Source: Enterobacter sp. RHBSTW-00175
GTDB lineage: Bacteria; Pseudomonadota; Gammaproteobacteria; Enterobacterales; Enterobacteriaceae
Assembly: GCF_013927005.1 (NCBI RefSeq)
Contig: NZ_CP055930.1
Span: 3,782,001 to 3,846,000, forward strand
Length of the DNA: 64,000 nucleotides
Direction of reading: 5' to 3'
Shown here: positions 41,544 through 52,351 of the stretch, piece after piece
Layout: each line of letters starts with the position of its first letter
Numbering within the stretch: the first letter of the stretch is position 1
The notes under the pieces: model-generated
The model's input: the letters and a program-made list of their open reading frames with translations, nothing else
Databases searched by the model: none
Told to the model about the DNA's origin: nothing
Position numbers and translations under genes: made by a program

Positions 41544-43304
41544 TTATTTTGACCAGTAAGCGGCTTTAGCCTTCTGTAACTTCTCATACGCGTTCAGCAG
41601 CGACTGATGTGCCGGGAAGGCTTTCAGATCGTTATCTACAGCGTGCAGGCCGTAGAACGGTTCTTCACCGCTCAGGGCCGCGCTGGCAGCTTCTACAGCG
41701 TCTGCGCCATACATACGCACGAAGGCATTCAGATATTGCAGCGGCTGACGTTCGTCTTCCTGCGAGAGCAGCAGCAGGGTTTGCAGGCAACGGTAGTAGT
41801 TTGCGCGTTCTGCGGAGAAGACAGACTGGTTGAACTCCATCGTCCATTCCGTCCATGCCAGCGCCTGATCAAGATCACCACCTGCTAAGGCCAGCATCGC
41901 TTTCAGCTCACCAATACGCAGGGTATACCAGCCATTGTCTTTACCGGTTGCCAGACCGAGCAACTCACGCACACGGGTAAAGTCATCGTGACCTTCGTCG
42001 TCCAGTTGCGCGATCAGGTTCAGATAGTCTTCCTTTTCCCACTCGCTACCTGGCAGAGACAGTAGTGTTTCACGAAGATGCGCACCCATACTGTTATTTG
42101 CCAGCCACAGATCTTCTGCCGGATAAATATCAGACATGCCAGGTACCAGAATACGGCAAGCGTATACGCTCAGGTGTTCGTAGTCGGCAATATAGACTTC
42201 TTTATCTTCAGCTTTGAAGATGGCCATCAGGGTGGCGAACTCTTCTTCAGTGGTGCCTGCAAAGCTCCAGTCTACAAACGGGTAGTCCGCATCCTGCTTA
42301 AACATATCCCAGGAGATCAAACCGCTTGAATCGATGAAGTGGGTTTCGAGGTTCGCGTGTTCAGCCACTTCTTCGTCGTCGAAGGTTGGCGGGGTAAACA
42401 CGTCGAGGTCTTTCAGGCTACGGCCCTGAAGCAGTTCGGTGACCGTACGTTCCAGCGCGACACCAAAGTCAGGATGCGCACCAAAGGAAGCGAAGCAGGT
42501 ACCGTTCGCCGGGTTGAACAGCACCACGCAGATAACCGGGTATTTACCTCCCAGAGAACCATCATAGGCAAAGATTGGGAACCCTTCAGCTTCCAGCTTC
42601 GCGATAGACTCCACAACGCCCGGGTAACGCGCCAGAACCTCGGCCGGAATTTCAGGCAGGCTGATGGATTCTGCGATAATGCGGTTTTTAATGTGGCGTT
42701 CGAACACTTCAGACAGACCCTGCACACGCGCTTCGTTGCGGGTGTTCCCGGCAGACATACCGTTCGACACATACAAGTTACCGACGATGTTCATCGGGAT
42801 GTATACGGTCTGCTCATCAGACTGACGGGTAAACGGCAGGGCACAGATACCGCGATCCTCATTACCGGACTGTAAATCGATAAGCATACTGGCGGTCAGT
42901 TCGTTATCGGCGTCGTAAAACGCGCGCAGTCGGGCATCCAGAATGCCTTCCGGCAGTTCGTCATCTTCGGTCAGCGGGAACCATTTTTCATTCGGGTAGT
43001 GAACAAATGGGCCATTAGCGATGGTGTCACCCAGCCAGAAGTCGGCGAAGAAATAGTTGGTGGACAGACGCTCAAAATACTCACCCAGCGCAGAGGCCAG
43101 TGCGGCTTTTTTGGTTGCGCCTTTACCGTTGGTAAAGCACAACGCGCAGTCTTTGTCGCGAATATGCACGGACCAGACGTGAGGAACCGGATTCAGCCAG
43201 GAGGCTTCTTCAATATTAAAGCCCAGGTCGGTCAGTTTCTGCTGGAAGCGAGCGATGGAATCTTCCAGAGCGGCGTCTTTGCCGGGGATAAACGTTTGAG
43301 TCAT
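41544..43304 (-). CDS. ycaO: YcaO, ribosomal protein S12 methylthiotransfer accessory factor
   Basis: 586 residues from the ATG giving MTQTFIPGKD; eleven codons before it are in frame but not in the family. It is the founding member of the YcaO superfamily, whose members use ATP to activate amide backbones. In E. coli it is linked to beta-methylthiolation of S12 with RimO. The N-terminal ATP-binding YcaO domain spans about residues 50-400; the C-terminal part (about 430-580) is helical, TPR-like. It is divergent from ycaP. Confidence 0.95.
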   Translation of the reverse strand: MTQTFIPGKDAALEDSIARFQQKLTDLGFNIEEASWLNPVPHVWSVHIRDKDCALCFTNGKGATKKAALASALGEYFERLSTNYFFADFWLGDTIANGPFVHYPNEKWFPLTEDDELPEGILDARLRAFYDADNELTASMLIDLQSGNEDRGICALPFTRQSDEQTVYIPMNIVGNLYVSNGMSAGNTRNEARVQGLSEVFERHIKNRIIAESISLPEIPAEVLARYPGVVESIAKLEAEGFPIFAYDGSLGGKYPVICVVLFNPANGTCFASFGAHPDFGVALERTVTELLQGRSLKDLDVFTPPTFDDEEVAEHANLETHFIDSSGLISWDMFKQDADYPFVDWSFAGTTEEEFATLMAIFKAEDKEVYIADYEHLSVYACRILVPGMSDIYPAEDLWLANNSMGAHLRETLLSLPGSEWEKEDYLNLIAQLDDEGHDDFTRVRELLGLATGKDNGWYTLRIGELKAMLALAGGDLDQALAWTEWTMEFNQSVFSAERANYYRCLQTLLLLSQEDERQPLQYLNAFVRMYGADAVEAASAALSGEEPFYGLHAVDNDLKAFPAHQSLLNAYEKLQKAKAAYWSK

Positions 43305-43431
43305 GGCGTTCACTTTTATCGTACGTAAAGCGCGCAATGATACGGGTTTTGCGTGACGGGTGCTATCTTCGGCGAAAATAAATGACTGGGCTATGCTTAG
43401 TGACAGTAACTCTCTGTTAAGGCATAAAAAA

Positions 43432-44124
43432 ATGAAAGCATTCGATCTTCATCGGATGGCATTTGACAAAGTTCCACCCGATTTTTTATGGGAGGTGGCG
43501 CTGCGTAGTCTTTATACCTTCATCCTGGTCTTTCTTTTCCTCAAAATTACCGGGCGTCGCGGTGTTCGCCAGATGTCGCTTTTTGAAGTGCTTATTATCC
43601 TGACGCTAGGGTCCGCGGCCGGGGATGTTGCCTTTTATGACGATGTGCCGATGGTGCCGGTCTTCGTGGTTTTTGTCTCACTGGGCCTGCTGTACCGGCT
43701 GGTGATGTGGCTGATGTCAAAAAGCGAAAAGCTGGAAGACCTGTTTGAAGGGAAACCGGTGGTCATCGTCGAAGATGGGCAACTGGCCTGGGAGAAAGTC
43801 CGCGGCGCCAATATGACGGAATTTGAATTCTTTATGGAGTTGCGGCTCAACAGCGTAGAACAGCTCGGGCAGGTGCGTCTGGCCATCATGGAAACGAACG
43901 GACAAATCAGCATTTATTTCTATCGCGATGATGATGTGAAGCCTGGCCTGTGTATCCTTCCTGAAAGCTTCGTTGAGCGGTTTAAGACGATACCTGAAAC
44001 GGGTGAGTATGCCTGTATAAGATGCAGCCATGTCGAAGCGATGCAGGCAGGAGAGCATCAATTATGTCCCCGTTGCACGAATCCAGAATGGTCGAAGGTT
44101 AGCCGGGCCAAACGTATCACCTGA
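43432..44124 (+). CDS. ycaP: YcaP, DUF421 membrane protein
   Basis: 230 residues from the ATG giving MKAFDLHRM, matching E. coli YcaP; the longer frame upstream is not in the family. Three N-terminal membrane segments (about 20-40, 45-65, 70-92) are followed by the DUF421 soluble domain. A C-terminal zinc ribbon is visible as CIRC and, 18 residues later, CPRC. The function is not established. Confidence 0.93.
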   Translation: MKAFDLHRMAFDKVPPDFLWEVALRSLYTFILVFLFLKITGRRGVRQMSLFEVLIILTLGSAAGDVAFYDDVPMVPVFVVFVSLGLLYRLVMWLMSKSEKLEDLFEGKPVVIVEDGQLAWEKVRGANMTEFEFFMELRLNSVEQLGQVRLAIMETNGQISIYFYRDDDVKPGLCILPESFVERFKTIPETGEYACIRCSHVEAMQAGEHQLCPRCTNPEWSKVSRAKRIT

Positions 44125-44285
44125 CAGCCATTTTGTCGGTTTTGTTACAGCGAGGTGGCAGATTGTATTGTGTGACGACGGGCACATTTCGCCGGTCATA
44201 AGTTTTAGACATTGCGGCGCGTGTCACTGAATGATAAAACCGATATCCACAGTAATAACTTATTGCTTTTAGCGTGGTGAGGGAA

Positions 44286-45374
44286 ATGGCTCAAGTCTTT
44301 AATTTCAGTTCAGGTCCGGCAATGTTACCGGTGGATGTGCTCAAACAGGCTCAACAGGAACTTTGTGACTGGCAGGGTCTGGGCACGTCGGTGATGGAAA
44401 TCAGTCACCGTGGCAAAGAATTTATTCAGGTAGCTGAAGAAGCAGAAAAGGATTTTCGTGATCTGCTGAATATTCCCTCGAACTACAAAGTATTGTTCTG
44501 CCACGGCGGCGGGCGCGGTCAGTTTGCGGGCGTACCGTTGAACATCCTGGGCGACAAAACCACTGCTGACTACGTTGACGCTGGCTACTGGGCGGCAAGC
44601 GCCGTTAAAGAAGCCAAAAAATACTGCTCACCAAATGTTATCGACGGCAAAATCACCGTTGATGGCCTGCGCGCCGTTAAGCCGATGAGCGAGTGGCAGC
44701 TTTCTGACAACGCTGCGTACCTGCACTATTGCCCGAACGAAACCATTGACGGTATTGCCATCGATGAAGTGCCGAATTTCGGCAAAGATGTGGTGGTTGC
44801 TGCCGACTTCTCCTCAACAATCCTCTCCGCGCCAATTGATGTCAGCCGTTTCGGCGTTATCTACGCGGGCGCGCAGAAAAATATCGGGCCGGCTGGGCTG
44901 ACGCTGGTCATCGTGCGTGAAGATTTGCTGGGCAAAGCCCATACTTCATGCCCGTCAATCCTTGATTACACCGTGCTGAACGACAACGACTCTATGTTCA
45001 ACACCCCGCCAACATTTGCCTGGTATCTGGCAGGCCTGGTCTTCAAATGGCTGAAGCAGAATGGCGGCGTGGCGCAGATGGACAAGATCAATCAGCAAAA
45101 AGCCGATCTGCTGTACGGTGTGATTGATAAGAGCGATTTTTACCGCAACGACGTGGCGCAATCCAACCGTTCCCGCATGAACGTACCTTTCCAGCTCGCC
45201 GACAGCAGCCTGGATAAGCTCTTCCTTGAAGAGTCCTTCGCGGCGGGTCTGCACGCGCTGAAAGGCCACCGTGTGGTGGGTGGGATGCGTGCTTCTATTT
45301 ATAACGCCATGCCGCTGGAAGGCGTGAAAGCGTTGACCGATTTCATGGTCGACTTCGAACGTCGCCGCGGTTAA
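44286..45374 (+). CDS. serC: Phosphoserine aminotransferase
   Basis: 362 residues from the ATG giving [13 protein letters not shown] enzyme of serine synthesis (3-phosphohydroxypyruvate to phosphoserine) that also acts in pyridoxine synthesis. The PLP lysine is Lys198 in [10 protein letters not shown]. It forms an operon with aroA; a hairpin between them gives partial termination in E. coli. Confidence 0.98.
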   Translation: MAQVFNFSSGPAMLPVDVLKQAQQELCDWQGLGTSVMEISHRGKEFIQVAEEAEKDFRDLLNIPSNYKVLFCHGGGRGQFAGVPLNILGDKTTADYVDAGYWAASAVKEAKKYCSPNVIDGKITVDGLRAVKPMSEWQLSDNAAYLHYCPNETIDGIAIDEVPNFGKDVVVAADFSSTILSAPIDVSRFGVIYAGAQKNIGPAGLTLVIVREDLLGKAHTSCPSILDYTVLNDNDSMFNTPPTFAWYLAGLVFKWLKQNGGVAQMDKINQQKADLLYGVIDKSDFYRNDVAQSNRSRMNVPFQLADSSLDKLFLEESFAAGLHALKGHRVVGGMRASIYNAMPLEGVKALTDFMVDFERRRG

Positions 45375-45391
45375 TCACGCTGATTTTTCAC

Positions 45392-45418
45392 CCCCGCAGT
45401 TATGCTGCGGGGTTTTTA
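45392..45418 (+). terminator. serC-aroA intergenic hairpin
   Basis: CCCCGCAG/CTGCGGGG stem, loop TTATG, then TTTTTA. In the E. coli serC-aroA operon a partial terminator sits here. Confidence 0.8.
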
Positions 45419-45444
45419 TTATGTTGAGTTGAGAGTTAAGTTTC

Positions 45445-46728
45445 ATGGAATCCCTGACGTTACAACCTATCGCGCGGGTAGATGGCACCATTAATCTGCC
45501 TGGTTCAAAAAGTGTCTCGAACCGCGCTCTGCTGCTGGCAGCTCTGGCAAACGGCACCACCGTCCTTACAAATCTGTTGGACAGCGATGATGTTCGCCAT
45601 ATGCTCAATGCGCTGAAAGCGTTGGGAGTTCATTACACGCTATCTGATGATCGCACGCGTTGCGAAGTGACCGGTAACGGTGGTGCGTTGCACTCTGGCG
45701 AAGCGCTAGAACTGTTTCTGGGGAACGCCGGTACCGCGATGCGTCCGCTGGCAGCTGCCCTGTGCCTGGGCAGCAACGACATTGTGTTGACCGGCGAGCC
45801 GCGCATGAAAGAGCGTCCAATCGGTCATCTGGTGGATGCCCTTCGTCAGGGCGGCGCGCAGATTGATTATCTGGAGCAGAAAAATTATCCGCCACTGCGT
45901 CTGCGCGGTGGTTTTACCGGTGGCTCCGTTGAAGTTGACGGCAGCGTCTCAAGCCAGTTTCTGACAGCCCTGTTGATGACCGCGCCACTGGCACCGCAGG
46001 ATACAGTCATTACCATTAAAGGTGATCTGGTTTCTAAACCTTACATTGATATCACGCTGCACCTGATGAAAACCTTCGGTGTTGACGTTGAAAACCAGAC
46101 GTATCAACGCTTTGTCGTGCGTGGCGCGCAGCAATATCAGTCCCCGGGCAACTACCTGGTTGAAGGCGATGCGTCATCTGCCTCTTACTTCCTGGCTGCC
46201 GGCGCGATTAAAGGCGGTACGGTGAAAGTGACCGGTATCGGGCGTAACAGCGTGCAGGGCGATATCCGTTTCGCTGACGTGCTGGAGAAAATGGGGGCTG
46301 TTGTGACCTGGGGTGATGATTTCATCTCCTGTACACATGGCGAGCTGAACGCCATCGATATGGACATGAACCATATCCCGGATGCCGCAATGACCATTGC
46401 GACAGCTGCGCTGTTTGCGAAAGGTACTACCACGCTGCGTAATATCTATAACTGGCGCGTGAAAGAAACCGATCGTCTGTTTGCGATGGCGACTGAATTG
46501 CGTAAAGTGGGTGCAGAGGTAGAAGAGGGCGAAGATTACATTCGCGTGACACCTCCGGCCAAATTGCAGGTTGCAGAAATTGGTACCTACAATGATCACC
46601 GTATGGCGATGTGCTTCTCGCTGGTGGCGTTGTCCGACACGCCTGTGACTATTCTCGACCCGAAATGTACGGCGAAAACCTTCCCGGACTACTTTGAGCA
46701 GCTGGCGCGCATTAGTACGCTGGCCTGA
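45445..46728 (+). CDS. aroA: EPSP synthase (3-phosphoshikimate 1-carboxyvinyltransferase)
   Basis: 427 residues, the E. coli length. It joins shikimate-3-phosphate and PEP in the shikimate pathway. Substrate-binding stretches [17 protein letters not shown] (Lys22) and [11 protein letters not shown] (around residues 92-102, with the Gly and Pro typical of class I glyphosate-sensitive enzymes) are present. In E. coli ycaL follows; here it is absent and cmk comes next after 185 bp. Confidence 0.98.
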   Translation: MESLTLQPIARVDGTINLPGSKSVSNRALLLAALANGTTVLTNLLDSDDVRHMLNALKALGVHYTLSDDRTRCEVTGNGGALHSGEALELFLGNAGTAMRPLAAALCLGSNDIVLTGEPRMKERPIGHLVDALRQGGAQIDYLEQKNYPPLRLRGGFTGGSVEVDGSVSSQFLTALLMTAPLAPQDTVITIKGDLVSKPYIDITLHLMKTFGVDVENQTYQRFVVRGAQQYQSPGNYLVEGDASSASYFLAAGAIKGGTVKVTGIGRNSVQGDIRFADVLEKMGAVVTWGDDFISCTHGELNAIDMDMNHIPDAAMTIATAALFAKGTTTLRNIYNWRVKETDRLFAMATELRKVGAEVEEGEDYIRVTPPAKLQVAEIGTYNDHRMAMCFSLVALSDTPVTILDPKCTAKTFPDYFEQLARISTLA

Positions 46729-46735
46729 TGACATT

Positions 46736-46762
46736 ATGCCGCATTCTGCGATGCGGCATTTC
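46736..46762 (+). terminator. aroA terminator
   Basis: ATGCCGCAT-TCTGCG-ATGCGGCAT hairpin followed by a short T-run. Confidence 0.75.
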
Positions 46763-46913
46763 CTTACGCTTCCTGACGTTCATTCCTGCCCATTTCTTCT
46801 ACACTCTGCTTCATTAAATCCGTAATTTGCACGCAAAGGTAACAGTTGCGCACGTTGGCGCGTATAATGCGCGGCGTTTATGTTAACGGTATGCCTTGAT
46901 TAAGGAGAAAAAG

Positions 46914-47597
46914 ATGACGGCAGTTGCCCCGGTAATCACCATTGATGGGCCTAGTGGCGCAGGGAAAGGTACTCTGTGCAAGGCGATGGCGGAAGCATTG
47001 CAATGGCATCTTTTAGATTCAGGAGCAATCTATCGCGTGCTGGCCCTGGCTGCGTTGCATCACCATGTGGATGTCGCATCTGAAGAAGCGCTGGTACCGC
47101 TGGCGGCGCACCTGGATGTGCGTTTTGTGTCGACCGACGGCAACCTTGAAGTGATCCTGGAAGGGGAAGATGTGAGCGGAGAAATCCGCACGCAGGAAGT
47201 GGCTAATGCCGCCTCTCAGGTTGCTGCATTTCCACGCGTTCGCGAGGCGCTGCTGCGTCGCCAACGTGCCTTCCGTGAAGCGCCAGGTCTGATAGCCGAT
47301 GGGCGTGATATGGGTACAGTGGTATTCCCTGATGCACCTGTTAAAATTTTCCTTGATGCTTCCTCTGAAGAACGTGCGCATCGCCGTATGCTTCAGTTGC
47401 AGGAGAAGGGCTTTAGTGTTAACTTTGATCGCCTTTTATCCGAGATAAAAGAGCGCGACGACCGCGATCGTAACCGCGCCGTTGCCCCACTTGTTCCTGC
47501 AGAAGATGCATTAGTTCTGGATTCCACCAGTTTAACTATTGAGCAAGTGATTGAAAAAGCGCTACAATATGCGCGCCAGAAACTGGCACTCGCGTAA
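46914..47597 (+). CDS. cmk: Cytidylate kinase
   Basis: 227 residues from the ATG giving [10 protein letters not shown], behind AAGGAGAAAAAG. It phosphorylates CMP and dCMP. Walker A is GPSGAGKGT (residues 12-20); the CMP-binding insert is at about 60-100. In E. coli it is upstream of rpsA, and some rpsA transcripts start in or before it. Confidence 0.97.
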   Translation: MTAVAPVITIDGPSGAGKGTLCKAMAEALQWHLLDSGAIYRVLALAALHHHVDVASEEALVPLAAHLDVRFVSTDGNLEVILEGEDVSGEIRTQEVANAASQVAAFPRVREALLRRQRAFREAPGLIADGRDMGTVVFPDAPVKIFLDASSEERAHRRMLQLQEKGFSVNFDRLLSEIKERDDRDRNRAVAPLVPAEDALVLDSTSLTIEQVIEKALQYARQKLALA

Positions 47598-47706
47598 TTG
47601 CGACCGATTTAGCAGTACCCCCGCTGCAATGGATTGACGGCGGGTATGTGAAACAACCCCATCCGGCAGGAGCCAGGTGGACGTTATATTAACCTGAAGA
47701 TTAAAC

Positions 47707-49380
47707 ATGACTGAATCTTTTGCTCAACTATTTGAAGAATCCTTAAAAACAATCGAAACCCGTCCGGGTTCCATCGTTCGTGGTGTTGTTGTTGCTATCG
47801 ACAAAGACGTAGTACTGGTTGACGCCGGTCTGAAATCTGAGTCCGCCATTCCGGCAGAGCAGTTCAAAAACGCCCAGGGCGAGCTGGAAATCCAGGTTGG
47901 TGACGAAGTTGACGTTGCTCTGGATGCAGTAGAAGACGGCTTCGGTGAAACCCTGCTGTCCCGTGAAAAAGCTAAACGTCACGAAGCTTGGATCACGCTG
48001 GAAAAAGCTTACGAAGAAGCTGAAACTGTAGTCGGTGTTATCAACGGCAAAGTTAAAGGCGGCTTCACTGTTGAGCTGAATGGTATTCGTGCGTTCCTGC
48101 CAGGTTCTCTGGTAGACGTTCGTCCAGTTCGTGACACCCTGCACCTGGAAGGCAAAGAGCTTGAGTTCAAAGTAATCAAGCTGGACCAGAAGCGTAACAA
48201 CGTTGTTGTTTCCCGTCGTGCTGTTATCGAATCCGAAAACAGTGCAGAACGTGATCAGCTGCTGGAAAACCTGCAGGAAGGCATGGAAGTCAAAGGTATC
48301 GTTAAGAACCTCACTGACTACGGCGCATTCGTTGACCTGGGCGGCGTTGATGGCCTGCTGCACATCACCGACATGGCGTGGAAACGCGTTAAGCACCCAA
48401 GCGAAATCGTGAACGTTGGCGACGAAATCACTGTTAAAGTGCTGAAGTTCGACCGCGAACGTACTCGTGTATCCCTCGGCCTGAAACAGCTGGGCGAAGA
48501 TCCATGGGTTGCTATCGCTAAACGTTACCCAGAAGGTACTAAACTGACTGGTCGCGTTACCAACCTGACTGACTACGGCTGCTTCGTTGAAATCGAAGAA
48601 GGCGTTGAAGGTCTGGTGCACGTTTCCGAAATGGACTGGACCAACAAAAACATCCACCCATCCAAAGTTGTTAACGTTGGTGATGTAGTGGAAGTTATGG
48701 TTCTGGATATCGACGAAGAACGTCGTCGTATCTCCCTGGGCCTGAAACAGTGCAAAAACAACCCATGGCAGCAGTTCGCGGAAACCCACAACAAGGGCGA
48801 CCGTGTTGAAGGTAAAATCAAGTCTATCACTGACTTCGGTATCTTCATCGGCCTGGACGGCGGCATCGATGGCCTGGTTCACCTGTCTGACATCTCCTGG
48901 AACGTTGCAGGCGAAGAAGCAGTTCGTGAATACAAAAAAGGCGACGAAATCGCAGCAGTTGTTCTGCAAGTTGACGCAGAGCGTGAGCGTATCTCCCTGG
49001 GCGTTAAACAGCTCGCAGAAGATCCGTTCAACAACTGGGTTGCACTGAACAAGAAAGGCGCAATCGTAAACGGTAAAGTGACTGCAGTTGACGCTAAAGG
49101 CGCAACCGTAGAACTGGCTGACGGCGTTGAAGGTTACCTGCGCGCTTCTGAAGCTTCACGTGACCGCGTTGAAGATGCAACTCTGGTTCTGAGCGTTGGC
49201 GACGACGTTGAAGCTAAGTTCACCGGTGTTGACCGTAAGAACCGCGCTATCAGCCTGTCCGTACGTGCTAAAGACGAAGCTGACGAGAAAGATGCAATCG
49301 CAACTGTTAACAAACAGGAAGATGCAAACTTCTCTAACAACGCAATGGCTGAAGCTTTCAAAGCAGCTAAAGGCGAGTAA
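47707..49380 (+). CDS. rpsA: Ribosomal protein S1
   Basis: 557 residues, the E. coli length, with six S1 (OB) repeats. It brings mRNA with structured or weak leaders to the 30S subunit and controls its own translation. Repeats of the pattern [15 protein letters not shown] and [17 protein letters not shown] are clear, each followed by a basic ISLGLKQ end. Extreme codon bias gives a long antisense frame that is not a gene. Confidence 0.98.
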   Translation: MTESFAQLFEESLKTIETRPGSIVRGVVVAIDKDVVLVDAGLKSESAIPAEQFKNAQGELEIQVGDEVDVALDAVEDGFGETLLSREKAKRHEAWITLEKAYEEAETVVGVINGKVKGGFTVELNGIRAFLPGSLVDVRPVRDTLHLEGKELEFKVIKLDQKRNNVVVSRRAVIESENSAERDQLLENLQEGMEVKGIVKNLTDYGAFVDLGGVDGLLHITDMAWKRVKHPSEIVNVGDEITVKVLKFDRERTRVSLGLKQLGEDPWVAIAKRYPEGTKLTGRVTNLTDYGCFVEIEEGVEGLVHVSEMDWTNKNIHPSKVVNVGDVVEVMVLDIDEERRRISLGLKQCKNNPWQQFAETHNKGDRVEGKIKSITDFGIFIGLDGGIDGLVHLSDISWNVAGEEAVREYKKGDEIAAVVLQVDAERERISLGVKQLAEDPFNNWVALNKKGAIVNGKVTAVDAKGATVELADGVEGYLRASEASRDRVEDATLVLSVGDDVEAKFTGVDRKNRAISLSVRAKDEADEKDAIATVNKQEDANFSNNAMAEAFKAAKGE

Positions 49381-49480
49381 TATCAAGTTCTCTGCATCAT
49401 TTTGAGCTGTAACGCAATTACAGTGAGAAGGATGAGGAGCAGACTTGACAGATTGCAGGATTCGTCCTGTAATCAATAAC

Positions 49481-49507
49481 AAAGGGCGGCTACGGCCGCC
49501 CTTGTTT
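49481..49507 (+). terminator. rpsA terminator
   Basis: AAGGGCGGC-TAC-GGCCGCCCTT hairpin followed by a short T-run. A weaker hairpin (GATTGCAGGA/TCCTGTAATC) precedes it. Confidence 0.8.
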
Positions 49508-49550
49508 AATGAGCTGTTCAGCTAATTGGTTTGAAGGAACCGGAGGAATC

Positions 49551-49838
49551 ATGACCAAGTCAGAATTGATTGAGAGACTTGCCAGTCAGCAACCGCATGT
49601 CCCGGCGAAGGCCGTGGAAGATGCTGTTAAAGAGATGCTGGAGCATATGGCCACCACTCTTGCCCAGGGCGAGCGCATTGAAATCCGCGGTTTCGGAAGT
49701 TTTTCTCTGCACTACCGTGCTCCACGTACCGGGCGTAACCCGAAGACAGGCGATAAAGTAGAGCTGGAAGGTAAATACGTTCCACACTTTAAGCCAGGTA
49801 AAGAACTGCGCGATCGCGCCAATATTTATGGCAACTGA
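49551..49838 (+). CDS. ihfB: Integration host factor subunit beta
   Basis: 95 residues, one more than in E. coli, from the ATG behind CGGAGGAATC. With IhfA it bends DNA at WATCAA-N4-TTR sites and takes part in recombination, transcription and CRISPR spacer integration. The beta-arm stretch [10 protein letters not shown] with its intercalating proline is intact. IHF sites are seen in both CRISPR leaders in this window. Confidence 0.98.
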   Translation: MTKSELIERLASQQPHVPAKAVEDAVKEMLEHMATTLAQGERIEIRGFGSFSLHYRAPRTGRNPKTGDKVELEGKYVPHFKPGKELRDRANIYGN

Positions 49839-49871
49839 GTTTAGCCTTCAGGGTTAAACTGGGTTAAAAAG

Positions 49872-49896
49872 AAAGCACCTTAGGGTGCTTTTTTTG
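49872..49896 (+). terminator. ihfB terminator
   Basis: AAAGCACC-TTA-GGGTGCTTT hairpin followed by a T-run. Confidence 0.9.
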
Positions 49897-50050
49897 TTTG
49901 ACGTTATTCTATTCTGAAGATGCCTCGCAATTCTGTATCCGCTTTTCTGCAAACTGAAAAAATCATTACAGCGCCCGCTGTCGTTCTCACTTTCTCTGCC
50001 TGACTCTCACCCTTAACAGCCACATACTCCTGCAAAACAGGGAGGTTGTG

Positions 50051-52315
50051 ATGGGGATACCGACGATCAGTATGTGCGCGATTCTGGCAGTAATACCACT
50101 GCTCTGGTTGCCCGTGTTGCCAGGTATGCATGGGGTATGGGTGATGATCGCGACAGGGGTTTTATTCTCATTACACCGGTTAACGGGAATGCGCTTTACA
50201 GGCCTGTGGATGCTCTTTTTTTCCTGGGCAGTACTGTCGGCAATGGAGCTCGTCTGGCCGATGCAGCATTTAACCCACGAAGCGCAACAGGCTGAGGTGG
50301 TGATCACTGAAACGGATGGTGCAACGACCCATAAAGGAAAGATTGTTTCCCTGAATGGAAAGCGCTGGTGGCCCACAACTGGCGTGGTGCTATACGGCAA
50401 TGAGTTACCGCAGCCAGCCTGCGCAGGGCAGCGTTGGGCGTTGACACTGCGCCTCAGGGCCGTACATGGTGAGTTAAATGATGGCGGCTTTGATTCACAG
50501 CGAAATGCATTTGCCCGGCACCAGACATTGACCGGCAGATTTACAGCGGCAGAAATTGTCGATGGATCCTGTAGTTTACGCTCACGCTATCTGGCTTCTT
50601 TGCAAAACACACTTTCTTCTTATCACTGGGGGCCGGTGATCCTGGGCCTGGGGATGGGAGAGCGTCTGGCAGTGTCCCGGGAAATCAATAATCTGATGCG
50701 TGAGACCGGCACGATACATCTGATGGCAATATCCGGGTTACACATTGCACTTGCTGCATCAGTTGTATGGCTACTGGCCCGGGGCGTGCAGTTTTTCTTA
50801 CCCTGCCACTTCATTAACTGGCGAATGCCTTTACTGGCGGGGCTTTTTTTTGCCGCCTTCTACGCGTGGCTGACAGGCCTGCAACCGCCCGCGTTACGTA
50901 CGGTTATCTCGCTCGCAACCTTTGCGGCATTACGACTCAGCGGGCGATGCTGGTCAGCCTGGCAGGTTTGGTTATGCTGCGTGGCAGCCATTCTGGTTGC
51001 CGACCCGATGTCTGTACTTTCCCAGAGCCTCGTATTGTCAGCTTTTGCCGTAGCGGCACTGATATTCTGGTATCAGTGGTTACCGCTGCCGCCCTGGCGA
51101 CTAACCCACTGGTTACGGCCATTGGGACATCTGCTGTATCTACAGGTGGGGATGTTGCTGCTGCTGTTGCCATTGCAGGTGCTGATTTTCCATGGATTCA
51201 GCCTCTCTTCACTAGTGGCTAATCTGTTTGCCGTACCCCTGGTGACGTTTATCTCTGTTCCACTGATCCTGCTTGGCCTGTTACTGCATTTGTTGCCGTT
51301 AGCTGCTCTGGAAATGGCTATCTGGCTCGCGGCGGATAAATCAATGGCGTTGCTTTTCTGGTTATTGATGCATTTACCCGACGGATGGCAGGACATCGAT
51401 GAACGCTGGCAGTATCTAACACTGCTGCCCTGGTTCGCCGTTATTGGCTGGCGCTTGCACATCTGGAAAACAGCGCCGGCGGTGTGCCTGGCGGGTACTG
51501 TTTTACTGACGTTCCCGCTCTGGAGAACGATGAAAAATGATAGCTGGACGCTGCATATGCTGGATGTGGGACAGGGGCTGGCTATGGTTATTGAACGTGA
51601 GGGCAGGGCGATTCTTTACGATACCGGGCTTGCCTGGCCAGGCGGTGATAGCGCCCAGCAGATCATTATTCCCTGGCTACGCTGGCATCACCTGGCCCCC
51701 GACGGTGTCATTGTGAGCCATGAGCATCTTGATCATGCCGGGGGCCTGCAATCATTACAAAAAGTCTGGCCGGTCATGTGGATAAGAAGCTCACTGCGCT
51801 GGGCGGGGCATCTTCCGTGTTTCCGTGGTCAACAGTGGCGATGGCATGGGTTAACATTCACCGTTCACTGGCCACCTGAAGATCTGTCTGTAGCGGGTAA
51901 TAATCGCTCTTGCGTGGTAAAAATCGATGATGGCAGGCAGAGCGTTCTGTTGACGGGCGATATTGAGGCTAAGGCTGAACAGGCGATGGTAAGCCATCAC
52001 TGGCGTTATCTTACGTCTACACTCATTCAGGTGCCTCATCATGGGAGCAATACCTCTTCCTCACTGCCACTGGTTCAGCGCACGGACGGAAAAGTTGCGT
52101 TGGCCTCTGCAGCACGCTATAACGCATGGCGATTTCCGTCGGTAAAAGTGGTCGGACGTTACAGAAAAGAGGGCTATTTATGGCTGGATACACCTCAATC
52201 TGGACAAATCTCCGTGACTTTTTCGCAACATAGCTGGCAAATCCGCCGCTTACGCGATCAATATTTACAGCGTTGGTATCATCAGTGGTTTGGCGAGCCA
52301 GTAGATAACGGGTAG
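50051..52315 (+). CDS. ycaI: ComEC/Rec2-family DNA uptake channel protein YcaI
   Basis: 754 residues from the ATG behind GGAGGTTGTG, the E. coli YcaI length; a GTG one codon earlier is too close to the Shine-Dalgarno. Membrane segments at the start and through about residues 200-480 form the Competence domain. The C-terminal metallo-beta-lactamase-like domain has the VSHEHLDHAGG metal-binding motif and a later HHGSNTSSS. In naturally competent bacteria ComEC moves one DNA strand across the inner membrane; in enterics its use for DNA as nutrient or in transformation is reported. Confidence 0.94.
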   Translation: MGIPTISMCAILAVIPLLWLPVLPGMHGVWVMIATGVLFSLHRLTGMRFTGLWMLFFSWAVLSAMELVWPMQHLTHEAQQAEVVITETDGATTHKGKIVSLNGKRWWPTTGVVLYGNELPQPACAGQRWALTLRLRAVHGELNDGGFDSQRNAFARHQTLTGRFTAAEIVDGSCSLRSRYLASLQNTLSSYHWGPVILGLGMGERLAVSREINNLMRETGTIHLMAISGLHIALAASVVWLLARGVQFFLPCHFINWRMPLLAGLFFAAFYAWLTGLQPPALRTVISLATFAALRLSGRCWSAWQVWLCCVAAILVADPMSVLSQSLVLSAFAVAALIFWYQWLPLPPWRLTHWLRPLGHLLYLQVGMLLLLLPLQVLIFHGFSLSSLVANLFAVPLVTFISVPLILLGLLLHLLPLAALEMAIWLAADKSMALLFWLLMHLPDGWQDIDERWQYLTLLPWFAVIGWRLHIWKTAPAVCLAGTVLLTFPLWRTMKNDSWTLHMLDVGQGLAMVIEREGRAILYDTGLAWPGGDSAQQIIIPWLRWHHLAPDGVIVSHEHLDHAGGLQSLQKVWPVMWIRSSLRWAGHLPCFRGQQWRWHGLTFTVHWPPEDLSVAGNNRSCVVKIDDGRQSVLLTGDIEAKAEQAMVSHHWRYLTSTLIQVPHHGSNTSSSLPLVQRTDGKVALASAARYNAWRFPSVKVVGRYRKEGYLWLDTPQSGQISVTFSQHSWQIRRLRDQYLQRWYHQWFGEPVDNG

Positions 52316-52351
52316 AATATGCGGCTATTTCAACAAGTGCTGGTTTTTTGA

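Noticed and set aside
47743..48969. 408-codon frame antisense to rpsA
   Set aside because: Shadow of a highly biased ribosomal protein gene; the sense gene is certain.
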